64,000 nucleotides of DNA. Source: Endozoicomonas sp. OPT23. Lineage in GTDB: Bacteria; Pseudomonadota; Gammaproteobacteria; Pseudomonadales; Endozoicomonadaceae. The notes under the pieces are model-generated. The model saw only the letters and a program-made list of their open reading frames with translations. It searched no databases and was not told where the DNA came from. The stretch is taken from contig NZ_PPFD01000006.1 in the NCBI RefSeq assembly GCF_009653635.1, positions 620,001 to 684,000 on the forward strand, in the 5' to 3' direction. Shown here piece after piece: positions 1-10,651 of this stretch (its first letter is position 1; the number at the start of each line of letters is the position of its first letter). A program made the position numbers and the translations under genes.

Positions 1-356
1 CTGTTCTTGTCGATGATGGCCAGACTATTGTGATCGGTGGGCTGATTGAAGACAGAAAAATTCAGACTAAAAAGAAAGTCCCTCTGCTAGGAGATATTCC
101 TCTGCTGGGACAGTTCTTCCGATTTGAAGAAGACAAAGTGGATAAGCGAAACCTGATGCTGTTTATCAGACCGACTATCATGAGAAATTCAGAAACATTA
201 GCCAAGGCAACACGAGATCGCTTCAGCAAACTCAAGTACCTGAGAAGGAACAAACAGACTCCAGAGATGCTTCCAGACGACCCTGACACACTGTTTGAAC
301 CGGAAGCCTTTGACCTGAGAAAGAAAGATAAGAAATTCTGGCAAACTGAAAATTAA
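1..356 (+). CDS. gspD: Type II secretion system secretin GspD, C-terminal end (5' truncated)
   Basis: Only the last ~117 codons lie in the window; the reading frame is open from base 3, so the gene begins upstream. Visible are the conserved secretin C-terminal segment with VDDGQTIVIGGLIED and the VPLLGDIPLLGQFFR stretch, followed by the NLMLFIRPTIMR beta-strand region that ends the outer-membrane beta-barrel of GspD/PulD secretins. The protein forms the outer-membrane channel of the type II secretion system that exports folded proteins. The remaining ~50 residues are a polar tail. GspE, GspF and other partners should lie upstream or elsewhere and cannot be seen. The family assignment is firm; GspD is preferred over PilQ because of the exact VPLLGDIPLLG-type wording, but a PilQ-like secretin is not completely excluded. 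Confidence 0.85.
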   Translation, partial: VLVDDGQTIVIGGLIEDRKIQTKKKVPLLGDIPLLGQFFRFEEDKVDKRNLMLFIRPTIMRNSETLAKATRDRFSKLKYLRRNKQTPEMLPDDPDTLFEPEAFDLRKKDKKFWQTEN

Positions 357-374
357 TTCGTAACCAGAGAAACA

Positions 375-404
375 AAAAAGCCAGCTATCTTCAGCTGGCT
401 TTTT
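375..404. terminator. Bidirectional rho-independent terminator between gspD and menA
   Basis: A 12-bp perfect inverted repeat with a 6-nt loop has an A-tract on the left arm and a T-tract on the right arm (AAAAAGCCAGCT / AGCTGGCTTTTT). It lies 18 bp after the gspD stop and 19 bp after the convergent menA-like stop, so it can serve both genes. Confidence 0.85.
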
Positions 405-423
405 CATGCATCACCTTCAGCAA

Positions 424-1299
424 TTAAAACAGCACGGCAATAAAACAGACACCAAAAACCATAAAAAATCTTCCTGTCAGGGGCGGCAACTTCTTCAAAA
501 CCTCACTACCCGGCTCTTCTTTTAACAACCTGATGGGCTGCCAAATTACCAGCAATGGCAACAGAAGAAACAACGGTTGCTGTAGAAAGTCGTACAAATA
601 AAGATTCAAACTGACGGGATAAACCGCAAACAGTAAAATTACATAAAAGGCTCTGGACAGGTCAAAACCCATTCGAACGGTCAACGTCCCAATCCCATCA
701 TTCTTATCATCAACGTAATCACGGAGCTCATTAGCCACCAGCAAAGCCGCTGTAATCAGGCTGACAGGAATAGAAATAATAGCTACCTGATTATCCCAGA
801 CACCTGTCACACCATAATAAGATGCTGACACCATCAGCACACCGGTAAGGATAAACACCGCAGGCACACCAAAGCCCCTATGTTTATAAACGACAGGCTC
901 TCCAGTATAGAAATAACCTGCAATAATCCCTGATATTCCCAGGGCAAAAAGCTCCCAGCCCACCAGATAAACCAGCCAGAGCCCCAAACCAATAGCGGTA
1001 AAGGTGAAAATACCTGCTAGTTTGAAATTGCTCTTTATCTGTTTTATCACGTGATCTTCGTCAGGATGACCACTGTCTTTCCAGAACTGGATATCCGCGT
1101 AGTCATTGGCAAGATTGGCAGCCGCCTGCAGTAATAGACCACACAAAATGATATCGATAGCACGTAGCCAGTCACCCTCACCTCGAGCAAAAGCAATGGC
1201 AATACCCAGACCGCAACAGATCAAGGCAACAGAAAAAGAGAAAGGTCGTAGCGCTGTGAAGAAGCGATACTTATCCGGATTCAGGTTCGGTGTTTCCAC
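424..1299 (-). CDS. menA: UbiA-family prenyltransferase, MenA-like (1,4-dihydroxy-2-naphthoate polyprenyltransferase)
   Basis: A 291-residue very hydrophobic protein with about eight or nine membrane segments. It carries the two aspartate-rich motifs of UbiA prenyltransferases: NLANDYAD at residues 62-69 and NELRDYVDDKNDG at about 190-202, the latter followed by GTLTVRMG, a wording typical of MenA rather than UbiA or CyoE. MenA attaches a polyprenyl chain to dihydroxynaphthoate at the inner membrane in menaquinone synthesis. The start is the ATG giving METPNLNP. No other men gene is visible here, so the quinone substrate is not proved. It is convergent with gspD and separated from sucD by a terminator. 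Family confident, exact substrate less so. Confidence 0.75.
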   Translation of the reverse strand: METPNLNPDKYRFFTALRPFSFSVALICCGLGIAIAFARGEGDWLRAIDIILCGLLLQAAANLANDYADIQFWKDSGHPDEDHVIKQIKSNFKLAGIFTFTAIGLGLWLVYLVGWELFALGISGIIAGYFYTGEPVVYKHRGFGVPAVFILTGVLMVSASYYGVTGVWDNQVAIISIPVSLITAALLVANELRDYVDDKNDGIGTLTVRMGFDLSRAFYVILLFAVYPVSLNLYLYDFLQQPLFLLLPLLVIWQPIRLLKEEPGSEVLKKLPPLTGRFFMVFGVCFIAVLF

Positions 1300-1462
1300 A
1301 AACAGTGTCTCAGCTACCGATTGAAAAACCAGCGACTATGCGCTTATCTAAGCTCCCAGCCTATAGCGACATACCGCAAGAATGATATGACCGGTTAGCA
1401 TAGCAGTTTGGCCATTATCTACAGTCCCTCTTAGGAGATAGATCACTCACTTATTCCAGCGC

Positions 1463-1495
1463 AAAAAAAACCCGCACTTCTCAGCACGGGTTTTT
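1463..1495 (-). terminator. Rho-independent terminator of the sdh-suc operon
   Basis: Read on the minus strand, an 8-bp stem with two G-U pairs closes a GAGA tetraloop (CCCGTGCT GAGA AGTGCGGG) and is followed by eight T residues. It lies about 20 bp beyond the sucD stop codon and ends the long minus-strand TCA operon. Confidence 0.85.
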
Positions 1496-1515
1496 GAAGA
1501 ACTGACTACTGGTGC

Positions 1516-2388
1516 TTACCAGCCCGTCTTTTCCTTCAGAGCCTGACCGATTTCAGCCAGACTGCGAACGGTTTTCACACCAGCCGCTTCCAGAGCAGCA
1601 AACTTCTCGTCTGCAGTACCCTTACCACCGGAGATGATCGCACCAGCGTGACCCATACGCTTGCCTGGAGGTGCAGTTACACCGGCAATGTAGGAAACAA
1701 CCGGCTTGGTTACGTTTTCCTTAATGAAAGCAGCTGCTTCTTCTTCAGCAGTACCACCGATTTCACCGATCATTACGATCGCTTCAGTCTGTGGATCTTT
1801 TTCGAACAGCTTCAGGATGTCGATGAAGTTGGAACCCGGAATCGGGTCACCACCGATACCAACACAGGTAGACTGACCGTAACCGAAGTCTGTGGTCTGC
1901 TTAACGGCTTCATAAGTCAGGGTACCGGAACGGGACACGATACCGACCTTGCCTGGCTTGTGAATGTGACCTGGCATGATACCAATCTTGCACTCTCCAG
2001 GAGTGATAACGCCTGGGCAGTTTGGACCGATCAGAACAACACCCAGTTCGTCACAACGAACCTTGCATTCCAGCATGTCCAGAGTAGGAATGCCTTCAGT
2101 GATGCAGACAATCAGCTTGATGCCGCCGTTGGCTGCTTCAAGGATGGAGTCTTTGCAGAAAGGTGCTGGCACATAAATAACAGAAGCTTCAGCACCGGTT
2201 TCAGCAACCGCATCAGCAACGGTGTTGAATACTGGCAGACCCAGATGTTCCTGGCCGCCCTTACCCGGAGTAACGCCACCAACCATCTTGGTGCCGTAAG
2301 CAATGGCTTGCTCGGAGTGGAAAGTACCCTGAGAACCGGTAAAGCCCTGACAGATAACCTTGGTATCTTTATTAATCAGTACGCTCAT
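1516..2388 (-). CDS. sucD: Succinyl-CoA synthetase (ADP-forming) subunit alpha
   Basis: The 290-residue alpha subunit matches the usual length of about 290. It has the N-terminal CoA-binding Rossmann region beginning [18 protein letters not shown] with GSQGTFH, the IGPNCPG motif, and the active-site histidine segment [16 protein letters not shown] near residue 245, where the phosphohistidine intermediate forms. With SucC it converts succinyl-CoA to succinate while making a nucleoside triphosphate, in the cytoplasm. The start ATG is separated from the sucC stop by only 2 bp, so translation is probably coupled. It is the last gene of the sdhCDAB-sucAB-lpd-sucCD run and is followed by a strong terminator. 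No anomalies. Confidence 0.97.
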   Translation of the reverse strand: MSVLINKDTKVICQGFTGSQGTFHSEQAIAYGTKMVGGVTPGKGGQEHLGLPVFNTVADAVAETGAEASVIYVPAPFCKDSILEAANGGIKLIVCITEGIPTLDMLECKVRCDELGVVLIGPNCPGVITPGECKIGIMPGHIHKPGKVGIVSRSGTLTYEAVKQTTDFGYGQSTCVGIGGDPIPGSNFIDILKLFEKDPQTEAIVMIGEIGGTAEEEAAAFIKENVTKPVVSYIAGVTAPPGKRMGHAGAIISGGKGTADEKFAALEAAGVKTVRSLAEIGQALKEKTGW

Positions 2389-2390
2389 TA

Positions 2391-3557
2391 TTATTTACCC
2401 TCCGCGGCTTTAACTACCTGTTCTGCTGCGTCGGAGAGACTGCTAGCAGCAATAATATCCAGACCTGACTCGGCCAGAGTCTTGGCACCCAGTTCAGCGT
2501 TGTTACCTTCCAGGCGAACAACAACAGGAACTTCTACGCCTACTTCTTTAACAGCGCCGATGATGCCTTCAGCAATCAGGTCACAACGAACAATACCGCC
2601 GAAGATGTTAACCAGTACGGCCTTAACATTGTCGTCAGACAGAATGATCTTGAACGCTTCAGTAACACGTTCTTTGGTAGCACCGCCACCAACGTCCAGG
2701 AAGTTAGCTGGAGCGCCACCGGACAACTTAACGATGTCCATGGTACCCATTGCCAGACCAGCGCCGTTTACCATGCAGCCGATGTTGCCATCCAGAGCTA
2801 CGTAGTTCAGTTCCCATTGAGCAGCGTGCGCTTCACGAGCGTCTTCCTGAGAAGGATCGTGCATGGTCTTCAGGCGAGCCTGACGATACATGGCGTTACT
2901 GTCGATGTTCAGCTTGGCATCCAGACAGTGCAGGTCACCGGCTTCAGTGATAACCAGCGGATTGATTTCCAGCAGAGCCAGATCGAAGTCCTGGAACAGT
3001 TTCGCCAGCCCCAGGAAGATCTTGGTGAACTGCTTAACCTGAGTCGTGTTCAGACCCAGCTTGAACGCTAGCTCACGGCCCTGATATGGCTGTGCGCCAA
3101 CCATCGGATCGATAATCGCTTTCAGAATTTTTTCAGGTGTTTCTTCCGCAACTTTCTCGATTTCAACACCACCTTCGGTAGATGCCATGAAAACGATCTT
3201 GCGGGTAGAACGGTCAACAACAGCACCCAAGTACAGTTCCTGATCAATATCGGTGCAGCTTTCAACCAGAATTTTGCTCACTGGCTGACCATTTTCGTCT
3301 GTCTGGTAAGTCACCAGATTCTTGCCCAGCCACTGCTCGGCGAAAGCCTTGATTTCTTCTTTAGTGGTTACCAGCTTTACACCACCAGCCTTACCACGGC
3401 CACCGGCGTGAACCTGAGCTTTAACTACCCACTGGCTACCACCGATTTTGTCTGCAGCAGCTGCAGCTTCTTCCGGAGTATCGCAGGCATAACCCTTGGA
3501 TACCGGCAGGCCATATTCAGCAAACAGCTGTTTACCCTGATATTCATGGAGATTCAT
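2391..3557 (-). CDS. sucC: Succinyl-CoA synthetase (ADP-forming) subunit beta
   Basis: The 388-residue subunit has the ATP-grasp domain in its N-terminal half, starting [20 protein letters not shown], with [19 protein letters not shown] as the nucleotide-binding segment and LEINPLVIT near residue 200. The C-terminal ligase/CoA domain contains [15 protein letters not shown] and [11 protein letters not shown]. It binds the nucleotide and succinate and pairs with SucD, whose gene follows by 2 bp. A 306-bp gap separates it from the upstream lpd gene, larger than other spacings in the operon, so an internal promoter or processing site there is possible. Length and motifs are normal. Confidence 0.97.
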   Translation of the reverse strand: MNLHEYQGKQLFAEYGLPVSKGYACDTPEEAAAAADKIGGSQWVVKAQVHAGGRGKAGGVKLVTTKEEIKAFAEQWLGKNLVTYQTDENGQPVSKILVESCTDIDQELYLGAVVDRSTRKIVFMASTEGGVEIEKVAEETPEKILKAIIDPMVGAQPYQGRELAFKLGLNTTQVKQFTKIFLGLAKLFQDFDLALLEINPLVITEAGDLHCLDAKLNIDSNAMYRQARLKTMHDPSQEDAREAHAAQWELNYVALDGNIGCMVNGAGLAMGTMDIVKLSGGAPANFLDVGGGATKERVTEAFKIILSDDNVKAVLVNIFGGIVRCDLIAEGIIGAVKEVGVEVPVVVRLEGNNAELGAKTLAESGLDIIAASSLSDAAEQVVKAAEGK

Positions 3558-3863
3558 ACTGACACTACCAACGTTGTCTGATTTTTTTGTTTATACCCAC
3601 ATCCGTGGATCAGTTCTTTTGTCTGCGGTACACACCCTCAGGTACCGTTGACAATTCAGCGCTTGATCAGAGTTCAGCCTGTGGCTGTAATTATTATCAA
3701 GGCTGTAATTCGCTTATTCACTCAAGCCAGTCCGGATTCAGAATCCCCGAAAGCCCTTCATACTTTCATTCATGGTCAAATCAATAAAGGAATCTAGTCG
3801 AAAGCTGACACTTGTCGATTAAACAGTGCCAGCCCTCCCTGCTCTTAAAAAGAACAGTGTGTC
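3558..3863. other. Intergenic region between lpd and sucC
   Basis: This 306-bp gap between two co-directional minus-strand genes has no coding sequence I can support. I saw no clear terminator with a U-tract and no convincing -35/-10 pair. Its length compared with other gaps in the operon suggests a secondary sucC promoter, but this is inference only. Confidence 0.4.
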
Positions 3864-5353
<1,490 letters not shown>

Positions 5354-5371
5354 CTAAAAACCCATGAGAAA

Positions 5372-6595
5372 TTAAACTTCCAGCAGAATACGAGCCGGAT
5401 CTTCCAGCAGTTCCTTGATTGTGCAAAGGAATGTTACTGCTTCCTTGCCATCCAGCAGCCTGTGGTCGTAGGACAAAGCCAGATTCATCATAGGCAGAAT
5501 TTCCACCTGGCCATTAACAGCCATGGGGCGCTCCTGAATTTTGTGCATACCCAGAATAGCGGACTGAGGCGGGTTCAGAATTGGTGTGGACAGAAGCGAA
5601 CCAAACACACCACCATTGGAAATGGTAAAGGTTCCCCCGGTCATATCCTCAATACCCAGCTTGCCACCTTGGGCTTTCTTACCGTATTCACGGATTTTAG
5701 CTTCAACATCAGCCAGGCTCATGTCTTCAGCGTTACGCAGAACAGGCACTACCAGACCACGGTCGCTTGATACGGCAACACCGACATCCTGATAACCGTG
5801 ATAAACAATATCGTTACCATCAATGGAAGCATTAACAGAAGGCTGACGACGCAATGCTTCTGTGCAGGCCTTGACGAAGAATGACATAAAGCCAAGGCGA
5901 ACGCCGTGACGTTTTTCGAACTGATCCTTGTAACGGGCACGCAGCTCCATCACAGGCTTCATGTTGACCTCGTTGAACGTGGTCAGCATGGCCGCAGTCT
6001 GTTGTGCTTCTACGAGACGCTGAGCAACTCTAGCACGCAGACGGGTCATTGGCACTCGTTTTTCTACGCGTTCACCGGCGAAGACAGGGGTCGTTGCTTC
6101 AACCTGTGGTGCAGAAGACGCAGCCACTGCAGGAGCAGCAACAGCTGCCGCTGCAGGCTTGGCTTCAGCGTGACGAACAACGTCTTCTTTAGTAACCCGA
6201 CCACCCTTTCCGGTACCAGCGATAGCCGCTGGATCAATACCTTTTTCTTCAGCAATCTTGCGAGCCGCAGGGCTCAGAATTGGATCTTCACCTTCAGCTG
6301 TCGCAGCAACTTCTGGTGCAGCTGACGCTGTAGCGGCAACAGGAGCAGAGGCCGCTGCACCTTCTTCATAGATAGCGATAACTTCGCCACTCAAAACAAC
6401 GTCGTCTTGATTCTTAACAATTTCTTTTACTACACCGTCGGCAGGCGCCAGAACTTCCAGTACAACCTTATCCGTTTCGATATCGCACAGCAGCTCATCA
6501 CGGGAGCATGCTTCGCCTGGCTGCTTGTGCCAGGTTGCAACGATACCGTCAGCTACGGATTCCGGAAATGTGGGTGCTTTGATTTCAGTGGCCAT
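5372..6595 (-). CDS. sucB: Dihydrolipoyllysine-residue succinyltransferase (E2 of 2-oxoglutarate dehydrogenase)
   Basis: Domains in order: N-terminal lipoyl domain with the lipoyl-lysine motif ETDKVVLEV near residue 43; an Ala/Pro/Val-rich linker; a peripheral subunit-binding domain ([15 protein letters not shown] ... GRVTKEDV); a second Ala-rich linker; and the C-terminal catalytic acyltransferase domain ending with [13 protein letters not shown], which holds the catalytic His/Asp. E2 forms the complex core and transfers succinyl groups to CoA. I place the start at 6595 ([13 protein letters not shown], 407 residues) because this matches the usual SucB N-terminus and has an AAGGGA ribosome-binding site; the frame is open 13 codons further upstream. 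It follows sucA after a gap holding a strong stem-loop. Confidence 0.96.
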   Translation of the reverse strand: MATEIKAPTFPESVADGIVATWHKQPGEACSRDELLCDIETDKVVLEVLAPADGVVKEIVKNQDDVVLSGEVIAIYEEGAAASAPVAATASAAPEVAATAEGEDPILSPAARKIAEEKGIDPAAIAGTGKGGRVTKEDVVRHAEAKPAAAAVAAPAVAASSAPQVEATTPVFAGERVEKRVPMTRLRARVAQRLVEAQQTAAMLTTFNEVNMKPVMELRARYKDQFEKRHGVRLGFMSFFVKACTEALRRQPSVNASIDGNDIVYHGYQDVGVAVSSDRGLVVPVLRNAEDMSLADVEAKIREYGKKAQGGKLGIEDMTGGTFTISNGGVFGSLLSTPILNPPQSAILGMHKIQERPMAVNGQVEILPMMNLALSYDHRLLDGKEAVTFLCTIKELLEDPARILLEV

Positions 6596-6624
6596 TTGTG
6601 ATCCCTTGGGTTTTCGACCATTCT

Positions 6625-6661
6625 CCCCGGTCACTCGTTGCTTGTTTTACGAGTACCGGGG
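6625..6661 (-). promoter_or_regulatory. Strong stem-loop in the sucA-sucB intergenic region
   Basis: Thirteen base pairs (CCCCGGT plus ACTCGT against ACGAGT plus ACCGGGG) with one bulged C close a 10-nt loop. It lies 9 bp after the sucA stop and 30 bp before the sucB start. No U-tract follows on the minus strand, so it probably acts as an mRNA stabiliser or processing element setting the E1:E2 ratio. The structure is seen; the function is inferred. Confidence 0.55.
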
Positions 6662-6670
6662 CAATGTCAA

Positions 6671-9502
6671 TTATACGTTAAATGCGTCTGCGACCAGCTT
6701 CTGCTGTTCTTCTACGTGCTTGGACATATAGCCGCATGCCGGAGCTGCAGAGGCGTCACGACCTGCATACACCAGGTTCAGCCTTGCATCATGATTATCC
6801 AGCGCCCGACGCATGTGATGCTGACTGCAGTACCAGGCGCCCTGATTCATAGGCTCTTCCTGACACCAGACAGCATCTTTCAGGTTCGGGTAGCGGGCAA
6901 TAATCTCGTCCAGATCGTCCTGAGGGAACGGATATAACTGCTCGATTCGAATAATGGCAGTGTCGTTCAACTCATGAGTGCGCTTGTAGTCAAGCAGATC
7001 GTAGTAAACCTTACCGCTGCACATAATCAGACGTGTAATGTCTTGTTCCTGATGCTCATCCACTTCTGGAATCACGGTCTGGAAGCTGCCTTCAGCCAGT
7101 TCTTCAAGACTGGATACGGCTTGCTTATGACGCAACAGACTCTTTGGCGAGAAGCAGATCAGAGGCTTACGCAATGGGCGCAGCACCTGACGACGCAGCA
7201 TGTGGAATACCTGTGCTGGTGTCGTCGGTACACACACCTGAATATTGTGCTCGGCACACAGCTGCAGGTAACGTTCCAGGCGCGCTGAAGAGTGCTCAGG
7301 TCCCTGACCTTCATAACCGTGCGGCAATAGCATGGTCAGACCACAGAGGCGACCCCACTTGTGCTCACCACTGGTAATAAACTGGTCAATAACCACCTGG
7401 CAACCGTTGGCAAAGTCGCCGAACTGAGCTTCCCAGATAACCAGTGCATCAGGCGTTGTAGTGGCATAGCCATACTCAAAGGCCAGTACGGCTTCTTCAG
7501 ACAGCAGAGAATCCCAGATCTGGAAGCTCGGCTGATCATCGGAGATGTTAGCCAGACCTACATGGCGGGAACCGTCTTTCTGGTTATGCAGCACCGCATG
7601 ACGGTGGGAGAAGGTACCACGACCTACATCCTGACCGGTGATACGCACCTGGTTGCCTTCCATCAGCAGAGTGCCGTAAGCCAGAATTTCGGCTGCACCC
7701 CAGTTGATCGGCATGGCACCGGCCGCCATTTTACGACGGTCGTCAACAATCTTGTTAACCTGACGTTGAACCACAAACCCTTCAGGCAGTTCGCACAGCT
7801 TCTGACCAAGACCTTGAAGGGTCTTCAGTGCAACACGAGTGTCATGTTTAGCAGTCCACTCATGACCAAGGTGCGGTTCCCAGTTAACAAACAACTCAGT
7901 GTTAGGCTCTTTAACCAGAGCTTTAACAACGTGCTCGCCGTTATCCAGAGCCGTACGGTAGCTGTCGATCAGCCCCTTATCGTCCGCTTCACCCAGTACA
8001 CCTTTAGCAACCAGTTGCTTAGCGTAAAGGTCACGAGTTGTGGTATGGCTCTTGATCACCTGATACATCATCGGCTGAGTAGCAGACGGCTCATCAGCTT
8101 CGTTGTGACCACGACGACGGTAGCAGACCAGATCGATAACAATGTCACGCTTGAATTCCATTCGGTAGTCAAGCGCCAGTTTGGTCGCAAAGTAAACAGC
8201 TTCGGGATCATCGCCATTCACATGCAGAATGGGTGCACCAACAATTTTCGCAACGTCAGTACAGTATTCGGTAGAGCGGGCATCTTCACGGTAGCTGGTG
8301 GTGAAACCAACCTGGTTATTAATGATGATATGAACCGTACCGCCCGTCTTGTAGGCGCGGGTCTGGGACATCTGCAGGGTTTCCATGACAACACCCTGGC
8401 CTGCGAATGCTGCATCACCATGGATATTGACAGGAATAACCTGACCACGAACATCATCATTACGACGATCCTGACGGGCTCGTACAGAACCTTCTACTAC
8501 CGGAGATACAATTTCCAGATGAGACGGGTTAAAGGCCAGTGCCAGATGCACTTCACCACCCGGTGTCATTACGTTGGAAGAGAAACCCTGATGGTACTTA
8601 ACGTCACCGGAACCAAAGTCGGCCATCTTCTTGCCTTCGAACTCATCAAACAGTTCGGAAGGGTTCTTACCAAGAATATTGATTAGAACGTTAAGACGAC
8701 CACGGTGAGCCATACCAAGAACAATTTCCTTGGCGCCATAGGAACCGGAGCGCTGAATGATTTCATCCAGCATCGGAATCAGGGCTTCGCCACCTTCAAG
8801 ACCGAAACGCTTGGTACCCGGGTATTTAGTACCCAGATACTTTTCAAGACCTTCGGCAGCAGTCAGACGCTCCAGTAAATGTTGCTGGGCATCGGCACCA
8901 ACGTCAGGCTTGCCACGAACACTTTCCATGCGGCTCTGGAACCAGCGGCGCTCTTCGGTGTTCACAATGTGCATGTACTCAACACCAATAGAGCCACAGT
9001 AAGTAGCTGTCAAAGCATCGACAATTTCACGCAGGGTTGCGCGTTCCTTGCCAATAAAAATGGTGCTGGCTTGAAATTCGGTATCCAGGTCGGCATCGCT
9101 GAGACCATGGTACTGAAGACTGAGATCAGGGAACTTTTCACGCTGCATGCAGCCCAGCGGATCAATCGTTGCCTGCTGATGGCCACGGATGCGGAAGGCA
9201 CTGATCAGGCGTAATACCTGAACCTGCTTGCGCTCATGATCACTGGCAACGGTGCTGGTTTCAATGGGGCGTGTAGTTTGACGCTGACGCGCCATCAGAA
9301 CGAAGTTTTCCTGAACTGTAGAATGAGGAACGTCTGGACTGCCACCATTCACCTGTGGCAATTTTTCGAAATAATCGCGCCATTTCTGCTCAACGGAATT
9401 TGGGTCCCGTAGGAAACGTTCATAGAGCTCTTCGACGTATGCAGCATTCCCCCCGGAAATATGTGAGGTATCCCACATTTGCTGCATCACACCTTCTTGC
9501 AT
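6671..9502 (-). CDS. sucA: 2-oxoglutarate dehydrogenase E1 component
   Basis: A 943-residue thiamine-diphosphate enzyme that decarboxylates 2-oxoglutarate and succinylates the E2 lipoyl group. The N-terminal segment MQEGVMQQMWDTSHISGGN, the VLGMAHRGRLNVL motif, the GDAAFAGQG segment and the C-terminal CQEEPMNQGAW are all characteristic of SucA. The frame is open 55 codons further upstream, but I choose 9502 because Pseudomonas SucA begins almost identically with MQESVMQRMWDS and has the same total length, and a GGGG-containing Shine-Dalgarno lies upstream. It follows sdhB after a 401-bp gap, so a separate promoter for sucABlpdCD is likely. Confidence 0.96.
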   Translation of the reverse strand: MQEGVMQQMWDTSHISGGNAAYVEELYERFLRDPNSVEQKWRDYFEKLPQVNGGSPDVPHSTVQENFVLMARQRQTTRPIETSTVASDHERKQVQVLRLISAFRIRGHQQATIDPLGCMQREKFPDLSLQYHGLSDADLDTEFQASTIFIGKERATLREIVDALTATYCGSIGVEYMHIVNTEERRWFQSRMESVRGKPDVGADAQQHLLERLTAAEGLEKYLGTKYPGTKRFGLEGGEALIPMLDEIIQRSGSYGAKEIVLGMAHRGRLNVLINILGKNPSELFDEFEGKKMADFGSGDVKYHQGFSSNVMTPGGEVHLALAFNPSHLEIVSPVVEGSVRARQDRRNDDVRGQVIPVNIHGDAAFAGQGVVMETLQMSQTRAYKTGGTVHIIINNQVGFTTSYREDARSTEYCTDVAKIVGAPILHVNGDDPEAVYFATKLALDYRMEFKRDIVIDLVCYRRRGHNEADEPSATQPMMYQVIKSHTTTRDLYAKQLVAKGVLGEADDKGLIDSYRTALDNGEHVVKALVKEPNTELFVNWEPHLGHEWTAKHDTRVALKTLQGLGQKLCELPEGFVVQRQVNKIVDDRRKMAAGAMPINWGAAEILAYGTLLMEGNQVRITGQDVGRGTFSHRHAVLHNQKDGSRHVGLANISDDQPSFQIWDSLLSEEAVLAFEYGYATTTPDALVIWEAQFGDFANGCQVVIDQFITSGEHKWGRLCGLTMLLPHGYEGQGPEHSSARLERYLQLCAEHNIQVCVPTTPAQVFHMLRRQVLRPLRKPLICFSPKSLLRHKQAVSSLEELAEGSFQTVIPEVDEHQEQDITRLIMCSGKVYYDLLDYKRTHELNDTAIIRIEQLYPFPQDDLDEIIARYPNLKDAVWCQEEPMNQGAWYCSQHHMRRALDNHDARLNLVYAGRDASAAPACGYMSKHVEEQQKLVADAFNV

Positions 9503-9903
9503 CATCACTACCCCGTGAATTGGGGGCGTTCTACTCATGAGGTGCACTGGAGAAAACTGCGAGAAACAGCAGTTCGCATACGCACCGAACTGGGGACCCG
9601 TTTTGTGAAAGCCCCCGAGTTCGGCTTTCCCCCTCATGGGTAGACCGGCGGTGTCCGGTCGCCCCACTGATCAAATCCTGCTGAACGGTTTTATTGTCAA
9701 AACCCATTTACAGAGGACTCTAGTGTGACAGCGCTTCAGATTTCTTTAGCAGCGCTGCCTTCAAGTACTGGCAGAGTGTAGATGTATTTAATGGAATAAA
9801 ACACCCCTATTTAACACATCTTCACTTTTTTTATCAGACAGTGGCAGAGTGGCTATTCCGTGCCAATTCTGCCCTGTCAAAACGACAGTTAAAAGCTGCC
9901 GAA
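9503..9903. other. Long sdhB-sucA intergenic region, possible internal promoter
   Basis: About 400 bp without a supported gene between sdhB and sucA. On the minus strand it contains TTGACA (about 9700) that could be a -35 box, although no good -10 follows at standard spacing. Near 9607-9629 a 7-bp inverted repeat (GAAAGCC / GGCTTTC) with a 9-nt loop lies in the likely sucA leader. Two AGCGCT palindromes occur near 9730-9755. A promoter or leader control point is inferred from length and position. Confidence 0.35.
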
Positions 9904-10644
9904 TCAGGAGGCGCTGCTGAACAGCATCTGCCTGATATGACCAATCGCCTTGGTCGGATTCAAGCCTTTCGGACACACAGCAACACAGTTCATGATACCG
10001 CGGCAACGGAAGACACTGAACGGATCATCAAGATCAGCCAGACGCTCTTCAGTAGCGGTATCACGACTGTCAGCCAGGAAGCGGTAGGCTTGCAGCAGGC
10101 CAGACGGCCCAACAAACTTATCCGGGTTCCACCAGAAAGACGGGCAAGCTGTGGAGCAGCATGCACAGAGAATACACTCGTACAGGCCATCCAGCTTTTC
10201 ACGCTCTTCCGGGCTTTGCAGACGTTCGATAGCAGGCTCTGGTGTCTCATTGATCAGGAACGGCTTGATCTTTTCGTACTGCTTGTAGAACAGACTCATA
10301 TCTACAACCAGGTCACGAATAACCGGCAGACCTGGCAACGGACGCAAAACCAGCTTCTTCTTGCCACCCATCACTTCAGACAGTGGGGTAACACAAGCCA
10401 GTGCGTTAGTTCCGTTGATATTGACACCGTCAGAACCACACACACCTTCACGGCATGAACGACGGTAAGCCAAACCAGTGTCCTGCTCCTTGATCAGGTT
10501 CAGAACATCCAGAACCATCAAGTCCTTACCACCAGGAATCGCGACAGTGTAGTCCTTCATATAAGGCTTTTTGTCGATTTCCGGGTTGTAGCAATATACG
10601 CTGACTACTAATGAGCTTTCTGTTGAGCTAGTCATAACAGTCAT
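9904..10644 (-). CDS. sdhB: Succinate dehydrogenase iron-sulfur subunit
   Basis: A 246-residue iron-sulfur protein. The [2Fe-2S] site is in RRSCREGVCGSDGVNING ... ALAC near residues 60-80. The [4Fe-4S] site follows in CILCACCSTACPSFWW, and the [3Fe-4S] site in CRGIMNCVAVCPKGLNP. It carries electrons from the SdhA flavin to ubiquinone at the SdhCD membrane anchor. An AAGGAGGAG Shine-Dalgarno overlaps the sdhA stop; both the first ATG (10644) and the fourth codon (also ATG) could be used. Compared with Pseudomonas SdhB the N-terminus is longer by about ten residues. Separated from sdhA by 7 bp. Confidence 0.97.
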   Translation of the reverse strand: MTVMTSSTESSLVVSVYCYNPEIDKKPYMKDYTVAIPGGKDLMVLDVLNLIKEQDTGLAYRRSCREGVCGSDGVNINGTNALACVTPLSEVMGGKKKLVLRPLPGLPVIRDLVVDMSLFYKQYEKIKPFLINETPEPAIERLQSPEEREKLDGLYECILCACCSTACPSFWWNPDKFVGPSGLLQAYRFLADSRDTATEERLADLDDPFSVFRCRGIMNCVAVCPKGLNPTKAIGHIRQMLFSSAS

Positions 10645-10651
10645 CTCCTCC

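Noticed and set aside
1648-2805. 385-codon plus-strand open frame opposite sucD/sucC
   Set aside because: It is the antisense shadow of two well-conserved genes; the translation has no recognisable domain and ignores gene boundaries.
7361-8686. 441-codon plus-strand open frame opposite sucA
   Set aside because: Antisense to conserved sucA coding sequence; low-complexity translation rich in Thr/His/Asn, typical of a shadow frame.
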